Shown here piece after piece: positions 8,540 through 16,489 of a DNA stretch of 64,000 bases. The notes below the pieces were generated by a model. That model was not told where the DNA came from, did no database searches, and saw nothing but the letters and a program-made list of their open reading frames with translations. Position 1 is the first letter of the stretch; the number at the start of each line of letters is the position of its first letter. Source of the stretch: Bacteroidota bacterium (GTDB lineage Bacteria; Bacteroidota; Bacteroidia; Chitinophagales; Chitinophagaceae); assembly GCA_023428755.1 (NCBI GenBank), contig JAEYWX010000015.1, positions 1-64,000 of the forward strand. Reading direction: 5' to 3'. Both the position numbers and the translations under genes were made by a program.

Positions 8540-8974
8540 ATGGCCTATGTAAAAATTCTGATACATGCAGTATGGGGTACAAAAAATCGTTACCCGTTTT
8601 TCACAAAAGAACTTCGACCGTTGATTTGGCAACACATCTACGAGAACGCACACCAAAAGGGTATTTTTAGTGATACAGTGAATGGACATACAGACCATGT
8701 GCATTGCTTATTTTATCTGCAGGCAGACATGAGCTTATCCAAACACATGCAACTCATCAAAGGCGAAAGCTCGTTTTGGCTTACTAAAAGTGATTTGCTG
8801 AATACCAGGTTCGAATGGGCTGAAGAATATTTTGCAGCATCAGTAAGCGATGACAAAGCAGCTACCGTCCGTAACTACATCAACAACCAGGAAGAACACC
8901 ATCGTACAATTTCATTTCAAGAAGAATACAATAAATTCCTCCAACATTACGGATTTGAAGAGCACCATGATTGA
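8540..8974 (+). CDS. Y1 transposase of the IS200/RAYT type
   Basis: 144 residues from the ATG at 8540; a longer reading from 8495 would translate the repeat and is rejected. The single Y1_Tnp domain has the HUH motif HVH at residues 53-55 and the catalytic-tyrosine helix around Tyr113 (VRNYINNQEEHHR), followed by the usual FQEEY. Both catalytic elements are present, so the enzyme may be active. RAYTs are single-copy relatives of IS200 transposases that nick and join REP hairpins. The adjoining palindrome array (ending 33 bases upstream) fits that role. No IS ends or partner tnpB are visible. Confidence 0.88.
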   Translation: MAYVKILIHAVWGTKNRYPFFTKELRPLIWQHIYENAHQKGIFSDTVNGHTDHVHCLFYLQADMSLSKHMQLIKGESSFWLTKSDLLNTRFEWAEEYFAASVSDDKAATVRNYINNQEEHHRTISFQEEYNKFLQHYGFEEHHD

Positions 8975-9019
8975 TGCGTCATTATCAATCAGCATCGCAA
9001 ATAGTTTTTCCAATTGCAA

Positions 9020-9931
9020 TTACACCCGTGCATGCTTTTTTGTAGCGAGTCGTTTAAACAAAACGGCAACAACAACTCCAATTAACAACAACGGCCAGAT
9101 ATACACTAACCCGATTAACACATCTCCTACTCCATTCCATCCCGTTAAAAAAGCAGACTTCACTTTTTCCCACAAACTACTGCCGGGCGGATCTGCAGCA
9201 GTTGAATTGAGGATTTGATAAAATGTAAGATGAATGGTGCTCATCGCCGATGCATTGGACAAATAGTTGATACGGCCGGCAGCACTTTCGATTTCTTCCT
9301 GGATCTCGTTGATCTCGCTTTGCACCTGCAATATCTCTTCCATGTTTTTTGCCTGCTTCAGCAAATCCAGATAACGGAGACGTACCTGCTTCTTTGCTTC
9401 CAGCCTTGCTTTCGTATCAACGTATTGTGTTGTTACATCTTCAGAACTGATCTTCTTTTCGTTGATACGTCCATCACCGGTAGTTAAATGATCAACAGCA
9501 GATTGAAATTGGTCCACCGGTATTTTGACGGTAATAGTATTTTCAATTTTATATTCTGTTTCTGTTTGCTGCTCATCGGCAATATAACCACCAAACTGAG
9601 TTGCTGCAGCATGTACCAATTGATTGAACTTCGTATACTCTTTTACTTCTACATTGAGCGTACCTGTTTTAATGATCTTCTTATTCCAGTCAGGTTTGCT
9701 GTCGGGTGTTTGTGATGGAGTTGATGGCTTCTTCACCTGTTGCGGAACGCCGGGCTGTGGAGGAGTAAATGCTGCGGCCGAGGAATCTGTTGCCACTGTT
9801 TCCATTGTTGACTCCGTCATGTCAGGCACAGGCGACTGTAATGTAATATCAGCGACTTTACTCTTTGCAGATTCGGATTGATTACAGGCAATGAAGAGGA
9901 TGAATACGAAAAGATAATGCAGATGTTTCAT
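9020..9931 (-). CDS. DUF4349 lipoprotein with C-terminal membrane helix
   Basis: 303 residues from the ATG at 9931, chosen because it begins MKHLHYLFVFILFIAC, a lipobox signal peptide with Cys16. A low-complexity Pro/Ser/Thr stretch (about 30-80) leads into a DUF4349 domain (about 85-265) with the pattern KIIKTGTLNVEVKEY and an acidic coiled coil (KNMEEILQVQSEINEIQEEIE). A final hydrophobic helix (about 275-297, WPLLLIGVVVAVLF) precedes a basic tail. Similar proteins occur throughout bacteria with no defined function. A lipid anchor plus a C-terminal span would fix it at both ends. Confidence 0.8.
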   Translation of the reverse strand: MKHLHYLFVFILFIACNQSESAKSKVADITLQSPVPDMTESTMETVATDSSAAAFTPPQPGVPQQVKKPSTPSQTPDSKPDWNKKIIKTGTLNVEVKEYTKFNQLVHAAATQFGGYIADEQQTETEYKIENTITVKIPVDQFQSAVDHLTTGDGRINEKKISSEDVTTQYVDTKARLEAKKQVRLRYLDLLKQAKNMEEILQVQSEINEIQEEIESAAGRINYLSNASAMSTIHLTFYQILNSTAADPPGSSLWEKVKSAFLTGWNGVGDVLIGLVYIWPLLLIGVVVAVLFKRLATKKHARV

Positions 9932-10012
9932 AAAAAATTTATTGAAGGATGCAGAAAAAGTTGATTTGCATAAAAGAAGCCGGTTGGTATAGCACACAAC
10001 CGGCTTGCATCG

Positions 10013-10441
10013 TTAACGGCTCTGTTTCTTAAAATAGAATACGGAACTGTCGGCATTCATAATGGAAAATGCTTCTTTCGTTAATGCAAGCACCTCAACC
10101 GGTTGCTGTTCTGCATCAGCTTCTTTGAAAACAAGATGCACACTGTCTTTCCAGACATAGGTGCGTTTTACAGGAACAACACTATCATTCAATAACTGAG
10201 TAATACTTCCATCTTCTTTAAACTGAAACCGGTACTTTGTAAAATTTGTATCCAACGCCAGTACCAACAAACCAATGCTGCCCGAATCGCCTGCAGCAAC
10301 AGAATCAATTGTCCATTCTCCAATAAGTTGTTGTTGATGTGATGCTGCTGTTTGTGTTGCTGGTTGTTTGGTTTGTAAATAATAGTACAAAGCTCCGCCT
10401 GCGGCTGCCAATAGTATGACAGCCAAAATGATTTTTTTCAT
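10013..10441 (-). CDS. Small membrane-anchored lipocalin-like hypothetical protein
   Basis: 142 residues. One N-terminal hydrophobic helix (KIILAVILLAAAGGALYYYL, residues 3-22) precedes a periplasmic domain. That domain starts QLIGEWTIDSV and continues with alternating strands (YRFQFKEDGSITQLL, RTYVWKDSVHLVF), the pattern of small lipocalin-like or META-like beta domains. This is a fold-level impression only; I assign no function. It lies 81 bases upstream of the DUF4349 lipoprotein on the same strand and may share its transcript. Confidence 0.6.
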   Translation of the reverse strand: MKKIILAVILLAAAGGALYYYLQTKQPATQTAASHQQQLIGEWTIDSVAAGDSGSIGLLVLALDTNFTKYRFQFKEDGSITQLLNDSVVPVKRTYVWKDSVHLVFKEADAEQQPVEVLALTKEAFSIMNADSSVFYFKKQSR

Positions 10442-10839
10442 TTTGAAAATTTTTGATTGTTTTTAAATGAGAAGCAAGATGCAGGAGCAGCGAAGTACTT
10501 GCTGAATTCATTTGCCGGCGTGCAAATCATTCAACTGCTGATGTATCGTTCATAAGTAATAATTGATACGATCAACTACAAAAATGTAACCGTTGCGAAT
10601 TGTTAAAAAAAGTTAAGGCAAGAGGAATGAAAAATGAAGAATTAAAAATTAGAAATAAAAAAGGAAAAGGCAGCAAGCTGAGGATCCGTCAAATATTAGT
10701 AGGTAAAAAAGTTATAAGTAGAGACTCACTAACAAATTGCCGAGCATATCTTTTTAGCTGAAGTGGAAAAACATAAAGTAAAAAAAAGGAATACAGCACC
10801 GCTCCCTCTCTTTCGGAGAGGGAGGTGGAGGGTGAGGTC
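10442..10839. other. 398-bp gene-free stretch
   Basis: A/T-rich DNA with A-rich near-tandem patches (about 10627-10672). It ends in the hairpin listed at 10803-10822. I find no convincing ORF, RNA gene or exact promoter box here. Confidence 0.5.
10803..10822. repeat. Perfect hairpin next to the EVE gene 3' end
   Basis: Arms TCCCTCTC (10803-10810) and GAGAGGGA (10815-10822) with loop TTTCG, followed by a purine-rich GGTGGAGGGTGAGG tail. There is no T tract on either strand close by, so it looks more like a dispersed repeat element than a terminator. It is 18 bases past the EVE stop codon. Confidence 0.5.
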
Positions 10840-11250
10840 CTATTTCTCCCCGGCTAACTCCAATACAATATCCCACTCTTCATCTGTTACTTTTCCCACA
10901 CTCAGACGTCCTAAACGCAGCAGATCCATATTGGCTAAACGGGGATCCGCTTTCATTTGTGCAAGCGTAACTGGTTTCTTTAATTTACGCACGGGTTTAA
11001 AATCAACAACCACCCATGCATCTTCATCGGTTGTAGGATCCTGGTACGATTCCTTTACCACTTTGGCAATGCCAACAATTTCCAAACCTTCGTTGCTGTG
11101 ATAAAAAAACACTTCATCCCCTTTCTTCATATCACGGAGATTGTTACGGGCTGCATAATTGCGTACGCCATCCCAAAACGTTTGCTTGTCTTTTACAAAC
11201 TGATCCCAACTGTATTTAAACGGTTCTGATTTAATTAACCAATGAGCCAT
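10840..11250 (-). CDS. EVE-domain protein (thymocyte nuclear protein 1 type)
   Basis: 136 residues, one EVE domain from end to end. The start MAHWLIKSEPFKYSWDQF matches the family N-terminus, and GVRNYAARNNLRDMKKGDEVFFYHS is the most conserved block. EVE is a PUA-like fold thought to read modified bases in nucleic acids; bacterial members are often near modification or defence genes. Here the neighbours are metabolic genes, so no role is implied. An A/T-rich near-repeat tract (11254-11350) separates it from the LutA-like gene on the same strand. Confidence 0.9.
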   Translation of the reverse strand: MAHWLIKSEPFKYSWDQFVKDKQTFWDGVRNYAARNNLRDMKKGDEVFFYHSNEGLEIVGIAKVVKESYQDPTTDEDAWVVVDFKPVRKLKKPVTLAQMKADPRLANMDLLRLGRLSVGKVTDEEWDIVLELAGEK

Positions 11251-11253
11251 GTT

Positions 11254-11350
11254 AATTTGAGAATTTGAAAATTTGAAAATGTAAAAATGAAAATACAGAA
11301 TCTGAGCCGAAGTTAATTTTCAAATTAACTCATTACCTCATTTTCAAATT
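11254..11350. repeat. Low-complexity near-tandem tract
   Basis: Runs of the theme TTTGAAAAT and its complement ATTTTCAAA (for example 11262-11284 and 11315-11350). The two halves are roughly inverted, so the tract could fold. It resembles other short intergenic tracts in the window. Confidence 0.4.
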
Positions 11351-11356
11351 GTATTC

Positions 11357-12076
11357 TCACCATCCATTTGCTAACACATCAGCAAGGTGTAATGTTCGCA
11401 GGTTATGACCTTTCTGTTTGATATAACCATCCAGGTGCATTAAACAACTGAGATCGGTTGAGATCATGTACTGGGCACCGGTTGCCAATGCATTGTTTAC
11501 TTTCTGATCGGCCATGGCAATCGAGATGGGTTCAAACTTTACGGCAAACGTACCGCCAAAGCCACAACAGGTTTCCACATCATTCATCTCTACCAACTCC
11601 AATCCTTGCACGTTTTGCAATAATTTGCGTGGCCCTTCTTTGATCTTACATTCACGCAATGCAGCACAACTGTCATGATAGGTTGCTTTGCCTTCCAGCT
11701 TTGCACCTACCTGTTCCACTTTCAACACATCTGTTAAAAACTCACTGAACTCATACAGGCGCTTCCCAATTCCTTTGACTTCATTATGGACAGATGAGTT
11801 ATCAAATAGTTTTCCGTAATAGTTGCGTACAAAGCCGGAACATGATGCACTGGGTGCTACAATGTATTCGTTACCTGAAAAATCGTTGAGGAATTTGGTA
11901 GCTACGTCTTTGCATTCGTTCTGGAAACCTGCATTGAAGGCCGGTTGTCCGCAACAGGTTTGATTGCTGTTGTATGTTACCGTGCAGCCCAATTTCTCCA
12001 GCACCTTTACCATGTTAAAAGCAGTGGAGGGATATAACTGATCTACAAAGCAGGGAATAAATAATTGAACCTTCAT
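11357..12076 (-). CDS. LutA/LldE-like (Fe-S)-binding CCG-domain protein
   Basis: 239 residues from the ATG at 12076 (MKVQLFIPCFVDQLYP). It contains two cysteine-rich CCG domains: CCGQPAFNAGF in the first and ETCCGFGGTFAVKF in the second, with further Cys in DSCAALRECKI. This is the architecture of LutA, one of three subunits of the LutABC L-lactate oxidising complex, and of heterodisulfide-reductase-like subunits. The LutB and LutC partners are not adjacent, so either they lie elsewhere or this copy serves another redox complex. It follows ribH by 28 bases on the same strand. Confidence 0.85.
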   Translation of the reverse strand: MKVQLFIPCFVDQLYPSTAFNMVKVLEKLGCTVTYNSNQTCCGQPAFNAGFQNECKDVATKFLNDFSGNEYIVAPSASCSGFVRNYYGKLFDNSSVHNEVKGIGKRLYEFSEFLTDVLKVEQVGAKLEGKATYHDSCAALRECKIKEGPRKLLQNVQGLELVEMNDVETCCGFGGTFAVKFEPISIAMADQKVNNALATGAQYMISTDLSCLMHLDGYIKQKGHNLRTLHLADVLANGW

Positions 12077-12104
12077 GCTGCAATTCGCTGAATGCACAGC
12101 GTCT

Positions 12105-12611
12105 TTATTTCTTTAATGATTCATTCAACACCATCATCTTTAATGCTGTAATTGCACTCTCTTCACCTTTATGACCATGCTTGCCGCCAATACGCTCTTC
12201 GGCCTGTTGTTGATTTTCTACAGTAAGCACACCGAAGATTGTGGGTATATCCATCGATAGGTTTAACTGTGTTACACCATCAGTAACAGCCTTGCATACA
12301 TAATCGAAATGCGGTGTATCGCCCCGTACCACACAACCTAACGTAATAAATGCGTGGGGTCTTGTTTTGATAGAGCGTGATTTGTTTTCCCAAAAACACT
12401 TTACTGCAAATGGAATTTCAACTGCACCGGGAACGGTTACTGTTATGATTTCTTTTACAGCAAATGCTTCCAGCGTTTTCCGGCAGCCTTTTTCAAGTTC
12501 ATCAACAATGGCTGCGTTCCATTCGGTTCGAATTAATACAACACAGGCACCCGAAAAATCGTAAGTGCCTGCATTTAATTGATATAAGTTACTATTGCTA
12601 ACCTCTGCCAT
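12105..12611 (-). CDS. ribH: 6,7-dimethyl-8-ribityllumazine synthase
   Basis: 168 residues. RibH condenses 5-amino-6-ribitylaminouracil with 3,4-dihydroxy-2-butanone 4-phosphate, the penultimate step of riboflavin synthesis, usually as a 60-mer or pentamer in the cytoplasm. Signatures are VVLIRTEWNAAIVDEL, VPGAVEIPFAVKCFW, LGCVVRGDTPHFDYV (catalytic His) and FGVLTVENQQQAEER with GHKGEESA. Upstream on the same strand are a TPR protein (26-base gap) and pdhA. No other rib genes are near and no FMN riboswitch is visible. Confidence 0.96.
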   Translation of the reverse strand: MAEVSNSNLYQLNAGTYDFSGACVVLIRTEWNAAIVDELEKGCRKTLEAFAVKEIITVTVPGAVEIPFAVKCFWENKSRSIKTRPHAFITLGCVVRGDTPHFDYVCKAVTDGVTQLNLSMDIPTIFGVLTVENQQQAEERIGGKHGHKGEESAITALKMMVLNESLKK

Positions 12612-12637
12612 AATACAATGGGTTGAGCGATGTTGAA

Positions 12638-13327
12638 TTAATCATTGTTCACCACACCAAGACGTGCCAGGTATTTATCTGCCTGTCCGCCGCCAGCTGT
12701 TTTTGGATATTTTTCTTTGAGTATTTTCAACAACTCAGTGGCTTTTTCTTTTTTACCAATGAGTTCATAAGCCATTGCTGCACGGAACAGATTTTCAGAA
12801 GAAGTGTACTCATCTTTTTCGTTGAGCTTACCCGCTTTCTCATACATACCGGCACCTTTTTCTTTTTTATCTGTGCTCATGTATGCATCACCTAACATGC
12901 GCCATGCTGCACTTTGAATTTGGGTGGCATCAGTTGAAAAATCTTCCAGATGTTTGATCGCATTGTTATAATCTTCTTTGCGGAGATAAATAGCACCTGC
13001 ATAATAATGTGCAAGGTTGGCTGCTTTTGTGCCGCTGTAGCTTTTGATCACTTTTAAGAAACCGGCAGCAGAACCATCACCATTCAACGCAAGATCAAGT
13101 GAGTCTTGTGCAAAGTAGGCCTGTGCACGGCTCATCGCTTCGTTGCCTTTGGTTTCTTTGGGCGCTACAATAAAATTTTTGTAAACGAGGTAACCGCCAG
13201 CAAGTAAAATCACCAATCCACCGATATACGTAATGGGCTTTGAAAAACGGCCCCAGAAATCTTTCGCCTGTTTAATGGCCTTCACATCGTTCAGTTCTTC
13301 CGCTGTTGTTTTTTTTGTTTCAGACAT
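12638..13327 (-). CDS. Membrane-anchored TPR protein (YfgM/YbgF-like)
   Basis: 229 residues. A cytoplasmic N-terminus of about 33 residues is followed by one membrane helix (ITYIGGLVILLAGGYLVYK) and a region of TPR-type helix pairs (AHYYAGAIYLRKEDYNNAIKHLEDF, AAMAYELIGKKEKATELL). The layout is like E. coli YfgM, a SecYEG-associated periplasmic chaperone-like protein, but that equivalence is only structural. The gene lies between pdhA (45-base gap) and ribH (26-base gap), consistent with one transcript. Confidence 0.75.
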   Translation of the reverse strand: MSETKKTTAEELNDVKAIKQAKDFWGRFSKPITYIGGLVILLAGGYLVYKNFIVAPKETKGNEAMSRAQAYFAQDSLDLALNGDGSAAGFLKVIKSYSGTKAANLAHYYAGAIYLRKEDYNNAIKHLEDFSTDATQIQSAAWRMLGDAYMSTDKKEKGAGMYEKAGKLNEKDEYTSSENLFRAAMAYELIGKKEKATELLKILKEKYPKTAGGGQADKYLARLGVVNND

Positions 13328-13372
13328 TTTGAAAATGATTCTTGTTAAATACTGATTGTTTTACTGTTGGGA

Positions 13373-14365
13373 TTAATCTACTATGAATGGGTAATTCTGA
13401 TCGATGTACACATCTTTCAGCAATTCATCTGCTTCAGGGTATGGACTTTCTTCGGCAAATTTCACACTTTCTTCTACCTCTACACGTACACGCTCATTGA
13501 TCACTTCAATTTCTTCTTCACTCACACCAAATACTTCAATTAATTTTTTCTTTGATGTTTCAACCGGATCACGCTGCTTGTATTCTTCCACTTCATCCTT
13601 TGTACGGTATTTCTGCGGATCACTCATGGAGTGACCTTTGTAACGGTAGGTCTTGATCTCCAATAAAGTTGGTCCTTCACCTTTACGGCCACGCTCTACT
13701 GCACGGAACACTGCTTCGTGTACAGCTTCGGGATCCATTCCATCAACCATATCGGCCGGCATATCATATGCATCAGCCAGTTTATAAATATCAATTACGT
13801 TACTGGTACGACCAACAGAGGTACCCATTGCGTAATTATTGTTCTCACAAATAAACACCACCGGCAATTTCCACAACATGGCCAGGTTAAAGGTTTCGTG
13901 CAACATACCCTGGCGGGCAGCACCGTCACCAAAGAACGCCAATGTTACATTATCGTTCCCTTTGTATTTATCAGCAAAGGCCAAACCGGCACCTGTACCA
14001 ATTTGAGCACCCACAATTCCATGTCCACCAAAGAAACCAACATCCACTCCAAAAAAGTGCATACTTCCACCCTTTCCTTTTGAGCAACCGGTTGCTTTTC
14101 CATACAACTCAGCCATACAGCTTTTGGCACTAACGCCTTTTGCAATGGCTAATCCATGATCACGATACGCAGTGATCATTTTATCTTCTGCTTTGGTTGC
14201 CGTCATACATCCTGCAGCAATTGCTTCCTGACCGATGTACAAGTGACAAAACCCCCTGATTTTCTGCATACCGTACAGCTGACCTGTTTTTTCCTCGAAA
14301 CGACGGAGTAACAGCATCAACTCGTACCAGTATAAATATGTTTCTTTTGTGAATTTAGTGGCCAC
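13373..14365 (-). CDS. pdhA: Pyruvate dehydrogenase E1 component, alpha subunit
   Basis: 330 residues, typical for PdhA. With the beta subunit it decarboxylates pyruvate and transfers the acetyl group to lipoyl-E2. The thiamine-diphosphate motif is GDGAARQGMLHETFNLA ... ENNNYAMGT. The phosphorylation-loop region YRYKGHSMSDPQKYR and the N-terminal RRFEEKTGQLYG are conserved. No beta subunit or E2 is adjacent, as is common when the complex is scattered in Bacteroidota. A TATCTTTG box on the minus strand ends 21 bases upstream of the ATG. It probably heads a transcript running into the TPR gene and ribH. Confidence 0.95.
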   Translation of the reverse strand: MATKFTKETYLYWYELMLLLRRFEEKTGQLYGMQKIRGFCHLYIGQEAIAAGCMTATKAEDKMITAYRDHGLAIAKGVSAKSCMAELYGKATGCSKGKGGSMHFFGVDVGFFGGHGIVGAQIGTGAGLAFADKYKGNDNVTLAFFGDGAARQGMLHETFNLAMLWKLPVVFICENNNYAMGTSVGRTSNVIDIYKLADAYDMPADMVDGMDPEAVHEAVFRAVERGRKGEGPTLLEIKTYRYKGHSMSDPQKYRTKDEVEEYKQRDPVETSKKKLIEVFGVSEEEIEVINERVRVEVEESVKFAEESPYPEADELLKDVYIDQNYPFIVD

Positions 14366-14386
14366 GTCGTAATTTTTTTAGAGTGG

Positions 14387-14394
14387 CAAAGATA
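14387..14394 (-). promoter_or_regulatory. TATCTTTG promoter -7 box of pdhA
   Basis: CAAAGATA on the plus strand is an exact TAnnTTTG match read on the minus strand. Transcription would begin about 14-17 bases before the pdhA ATG. Confidence 0.55.
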
Positions 14395-14521
14395 AGGGGA
14401 CGGGGTTAATTTCAGATGGGTGATTTTTGATTGTGGATTTTTGGAAATCAGCTGCTAACAACCGGTTGGCACAGGACTGTTTTCTACTCAACTTTCTTTA
14501 AAAGAACTGCAGCGAAATCAC

Positions 14522-15748
14522 TTACAGCCGGGCACGAATGGGCTTTACATGTAACACATAATATGCAACCCCTGCACTGGCCAGCATAAAAACGGCACCG
14601 AGTAAAAAAGCTGAACCTGGGAAATAAAAAGGTGCTGATTTACCTGTGAAAAACGCAAAGGTATTCGTCATCAATGGCGGGCCAATAATAGTGGTTGCAC
14701 TCATTAACGCCGCCAGCGAACCTTGCAACTCGCCCTGCTCATTGGCCGGTACATAGCCCACCATAATGGATTGCAGTGCCGGACCACAAATCCCACCCAG
14801 GCAATACGGTATCAGAAACACAAACATCATCCAGCTTTGCGATGCGAAAGCGAATAACAACATACCCACTGCATACAAAGCAAGACCGGTGTAAATACTT
14901 TTTTCGTTACCGATGCGTGGGTTGACGACTCTCGTTAAACCGCCTTGCACCGCTCCCACCAACAAACCAACTACAGCCAGTGAAATACCGATCATTCCCG
15001 GCGACCATTGAAAGCGTTCGATGGTAAAAAAGCTCCAGTTACTTTGCACGGCATGTCCGCCAATGTACACGAGTATGAGCGAAACGAGTAATCCGCCGAG
15101 GGCGGGATATTTTTTCAGATTGTAAAGACTTACACCCGGAATAGCACGCACCCAATTAAACTTGCGCCGGTTCTCCTGTTTCAATGATTCAGGTAAAATG
15201 AACAAGCCGTATAGAAAGTTGAGTAAACACAAACCTGCTGCCACCATAAACGGAACCCGTGGACCAAAGCTGCCGAGTAACCCGCCAATGGCCGGACCAA
15301 TGACAAAACCCAACCCAAAAGCCGCACCGATCATCCCGAAATTCTTTGCCCGTTCTTCGGGCAGGCTGATGTCTGCAATGTAAGCCGATGCGGCCGTGAG
15401 GCTGGCACCGGTAATACCCGCCACAATTCGCCCCACAAATAACCAGGTAATGGAAGGTGCAAAAGCTAAAAAAAGATAGTCCACTGCAAATCCAAACAGG
15501 GAGGCAAGAATTACCGGCCGGCGACCATACTTATCGCTGAGGTTACCGATAAGTGGTGAAAAGAGAAACTGTGTGATGGCAAATGCAAATAATAACCAGC
15601 CCCCGATTTTAGATGCCTGGCTCACATTTACATGTGCAAGTTCTTCGATTAATGAAGGCATTACCGGAATAATAATTCCAAAACCAATAACATCAATGAG
15701 CAGTGTAATAAAGATAAAACCGATTGCAGCGTTTTTGCCGGAAGCCAT
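14522..15748 (-). CDS. MFS efflux transporter, TetA/TCR type
   Basis: 408 residues with 12 predicted membrane helices, an inner-membrane proton-driven exporter. The N-terminal LLIDVIGFGIIIPVMPSLI and the loop 2-3 motif GNLSDKYGRRPVIL are the hallmarks of the TCR/Tet group, with the antiporter motif around GAAFGLGFVIGPAIGG in helix 5. Such housekeeping TetA-like proteins are widespread and do not by themselves show tetracycline resistance. No TetR-type repressor is adjacent. It stands 156 bases from pdhA and 114 bases from the DsbA-fold gene, so is probably transcribed alone. Confidence 0.88.
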   Translation of the reverse strand: MASGKNAAIGFIFITLLIDVIGFGIIIPVMPSLIEELAHVNVSQASKIGGWLLFAFAITQFLFSPLIGNLSDKYGRRPVILASLFGFAVDYLFLAFAPSITWLFVGRIVAGITGASLTAASAYIADISLPEERAKNFGMIGAAFGLGFVIGPAIGGLLGSFGPRVPFMVAAGLCLLNFLYGLFILPESLKQENRRKFNWVRAIPGVSLYNLKKYPALGGLLVSLILVYIGGHAVQSNWSFFTIERFQWSPGMIGISLAVVGLLVGAVQGGLTRVVNPRIGNEKSIYTGLALYAVGMLLFAFASQSWMMFVFLIPYCLGGICGPALQSIMVGYVPANEQGELQGSLAALMSATTIIGPPLMTNTFAFFTGKSAPFYFPGSAFLLGAVFMLASAGVAYYVLHVKPIRARL

Positions 15749-15812
15749 AATGGATGATTGAGGTGCAAAGATGATCGGCTGCGAAAATAGTTCATCAGTT
15801 TATTCGGGCAAT

Positions 15813-15842
15813 AAAAAAGGGCAACGGAAAACTCCATTGCCC
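15813..15842 (-). terminator. Rho-independent terminator of the DsbA-fold gene
   Basis: Read on the minus strand, GGGCAATGG pairs with CCGTTGCCC through one mismatch (plus-strand arms 15819-15827 and 15834-15842), followed by TTTTTT (plus 15813-15818). A second small hairpin AAAAGCAC/GTGCTTTT lies just before it at 15844-15861. Confidence 0.7.
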
Positions 15843-15862
15843 CAAAAGCACTCGTGCTTTTT

Positions 15863-16441
15863 TTACGCTCTTTTTTTAGCCGCTGCTTTCGCAGGTGCTT
15901 TTTTGCTTTTTGCCAGTAGGTCGATCACTTTGCTGAATGCATTTACGTTTACCGGACCGTCGTATACTTCACCATTAATGTAGAAGTACGGAACATCCCT
16001 GATGCCTTTATCGGCACCTTCCAGCAAATCGGCACGTACACTCCAGCCATAGACTGAATCAACCAGTTTGGTTAAAAAGTTTTTATCGGTAACACCCACA
16101 TCTTTTGCATAACCTTTCAGGCTGATAGTGCCCAGGTTGCGGCGGTGTGCAAACAAGGTATTGTGCATATCCCAAAACTTTCCTTCCTGTGCTGCACCAA
16201 TGGAAGCCTCGGCTGCCTTTTGCGCACGCTGGTGAATACGTGTAAGCGGAAAGTGACGGAAGTTGAATTGCAATTTGTCTTCATACTTCTCCATCAACTG
16301 GTTTACCACATCGTTTGCTTTTGCACAGGCTTCACTTTCATAATCGCCATACATCACTAATTTCACCGGTGCTTCACGATTACCTACCCAAATATCTTTT
16401 GTTGGAATAATTTCTATTTCTGCTGCTTTACTGTGTGCCAT
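15863..16441 (-). CDS. DsbA-fold protein lacking the redox CXXC
   Basis: 192 residues, no signal peptide, so cytoplasmic. The DsbA-like thioredoxin fold is clear from VKLVMYGDYE, the helical insert with FRHFPLTRIHQRAQKAAEA, and the cis-Pro loop RDVPYFYINGEVYDGP. Where redox-active members have CPYC, this one has SEAC (Ser36, Cys39), so the nucleophilic N-terminal Cys is lost and disulfide exchange is unlikely (inference). The tail is Lys/Ala-rich (KSKKAPAKAAAKKRA). It lies 48 bases after clpB on the same strand and may be co-expressed as a stress-related binding protein. Confidence 0.8.
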   Translation of the reverse strand: MAHSKAAEIEIIPTKDIWVGNREAPVKLVMYGDYESEACAKANDVVNQLMEKYEDKLQFNFRHFPLTRIHQRAQKAAEASIGAAQEGKFWDMHNTLFAHRRNLGTISLKGYAKDVGVTDKNFLTKLVDSVYGWSVRADLLEGADKGIRDVPYFYINGEVYDGPVNVNAFSKVIDLLAKSKKAPAKAAAKKRA

Positions 16442-16489
16442 ATGTGCTCCTTTTTTATATTGTTATGTCCTGTTCGGTTTTTCAACAGA

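Noticed and set aside
8540..8974. A complete IS200-type insertion sequence.
   Set aside because: No defined ends on the 3' side and no tnpB. The array and single gene fit the RAYT/REP arrangement better.
14522..15748. A tetracycline-resistance determinant.
   Set aside because: The Tet-type signature is shared by many housekeeping exporters, and there is no TetR gene or mobile context.
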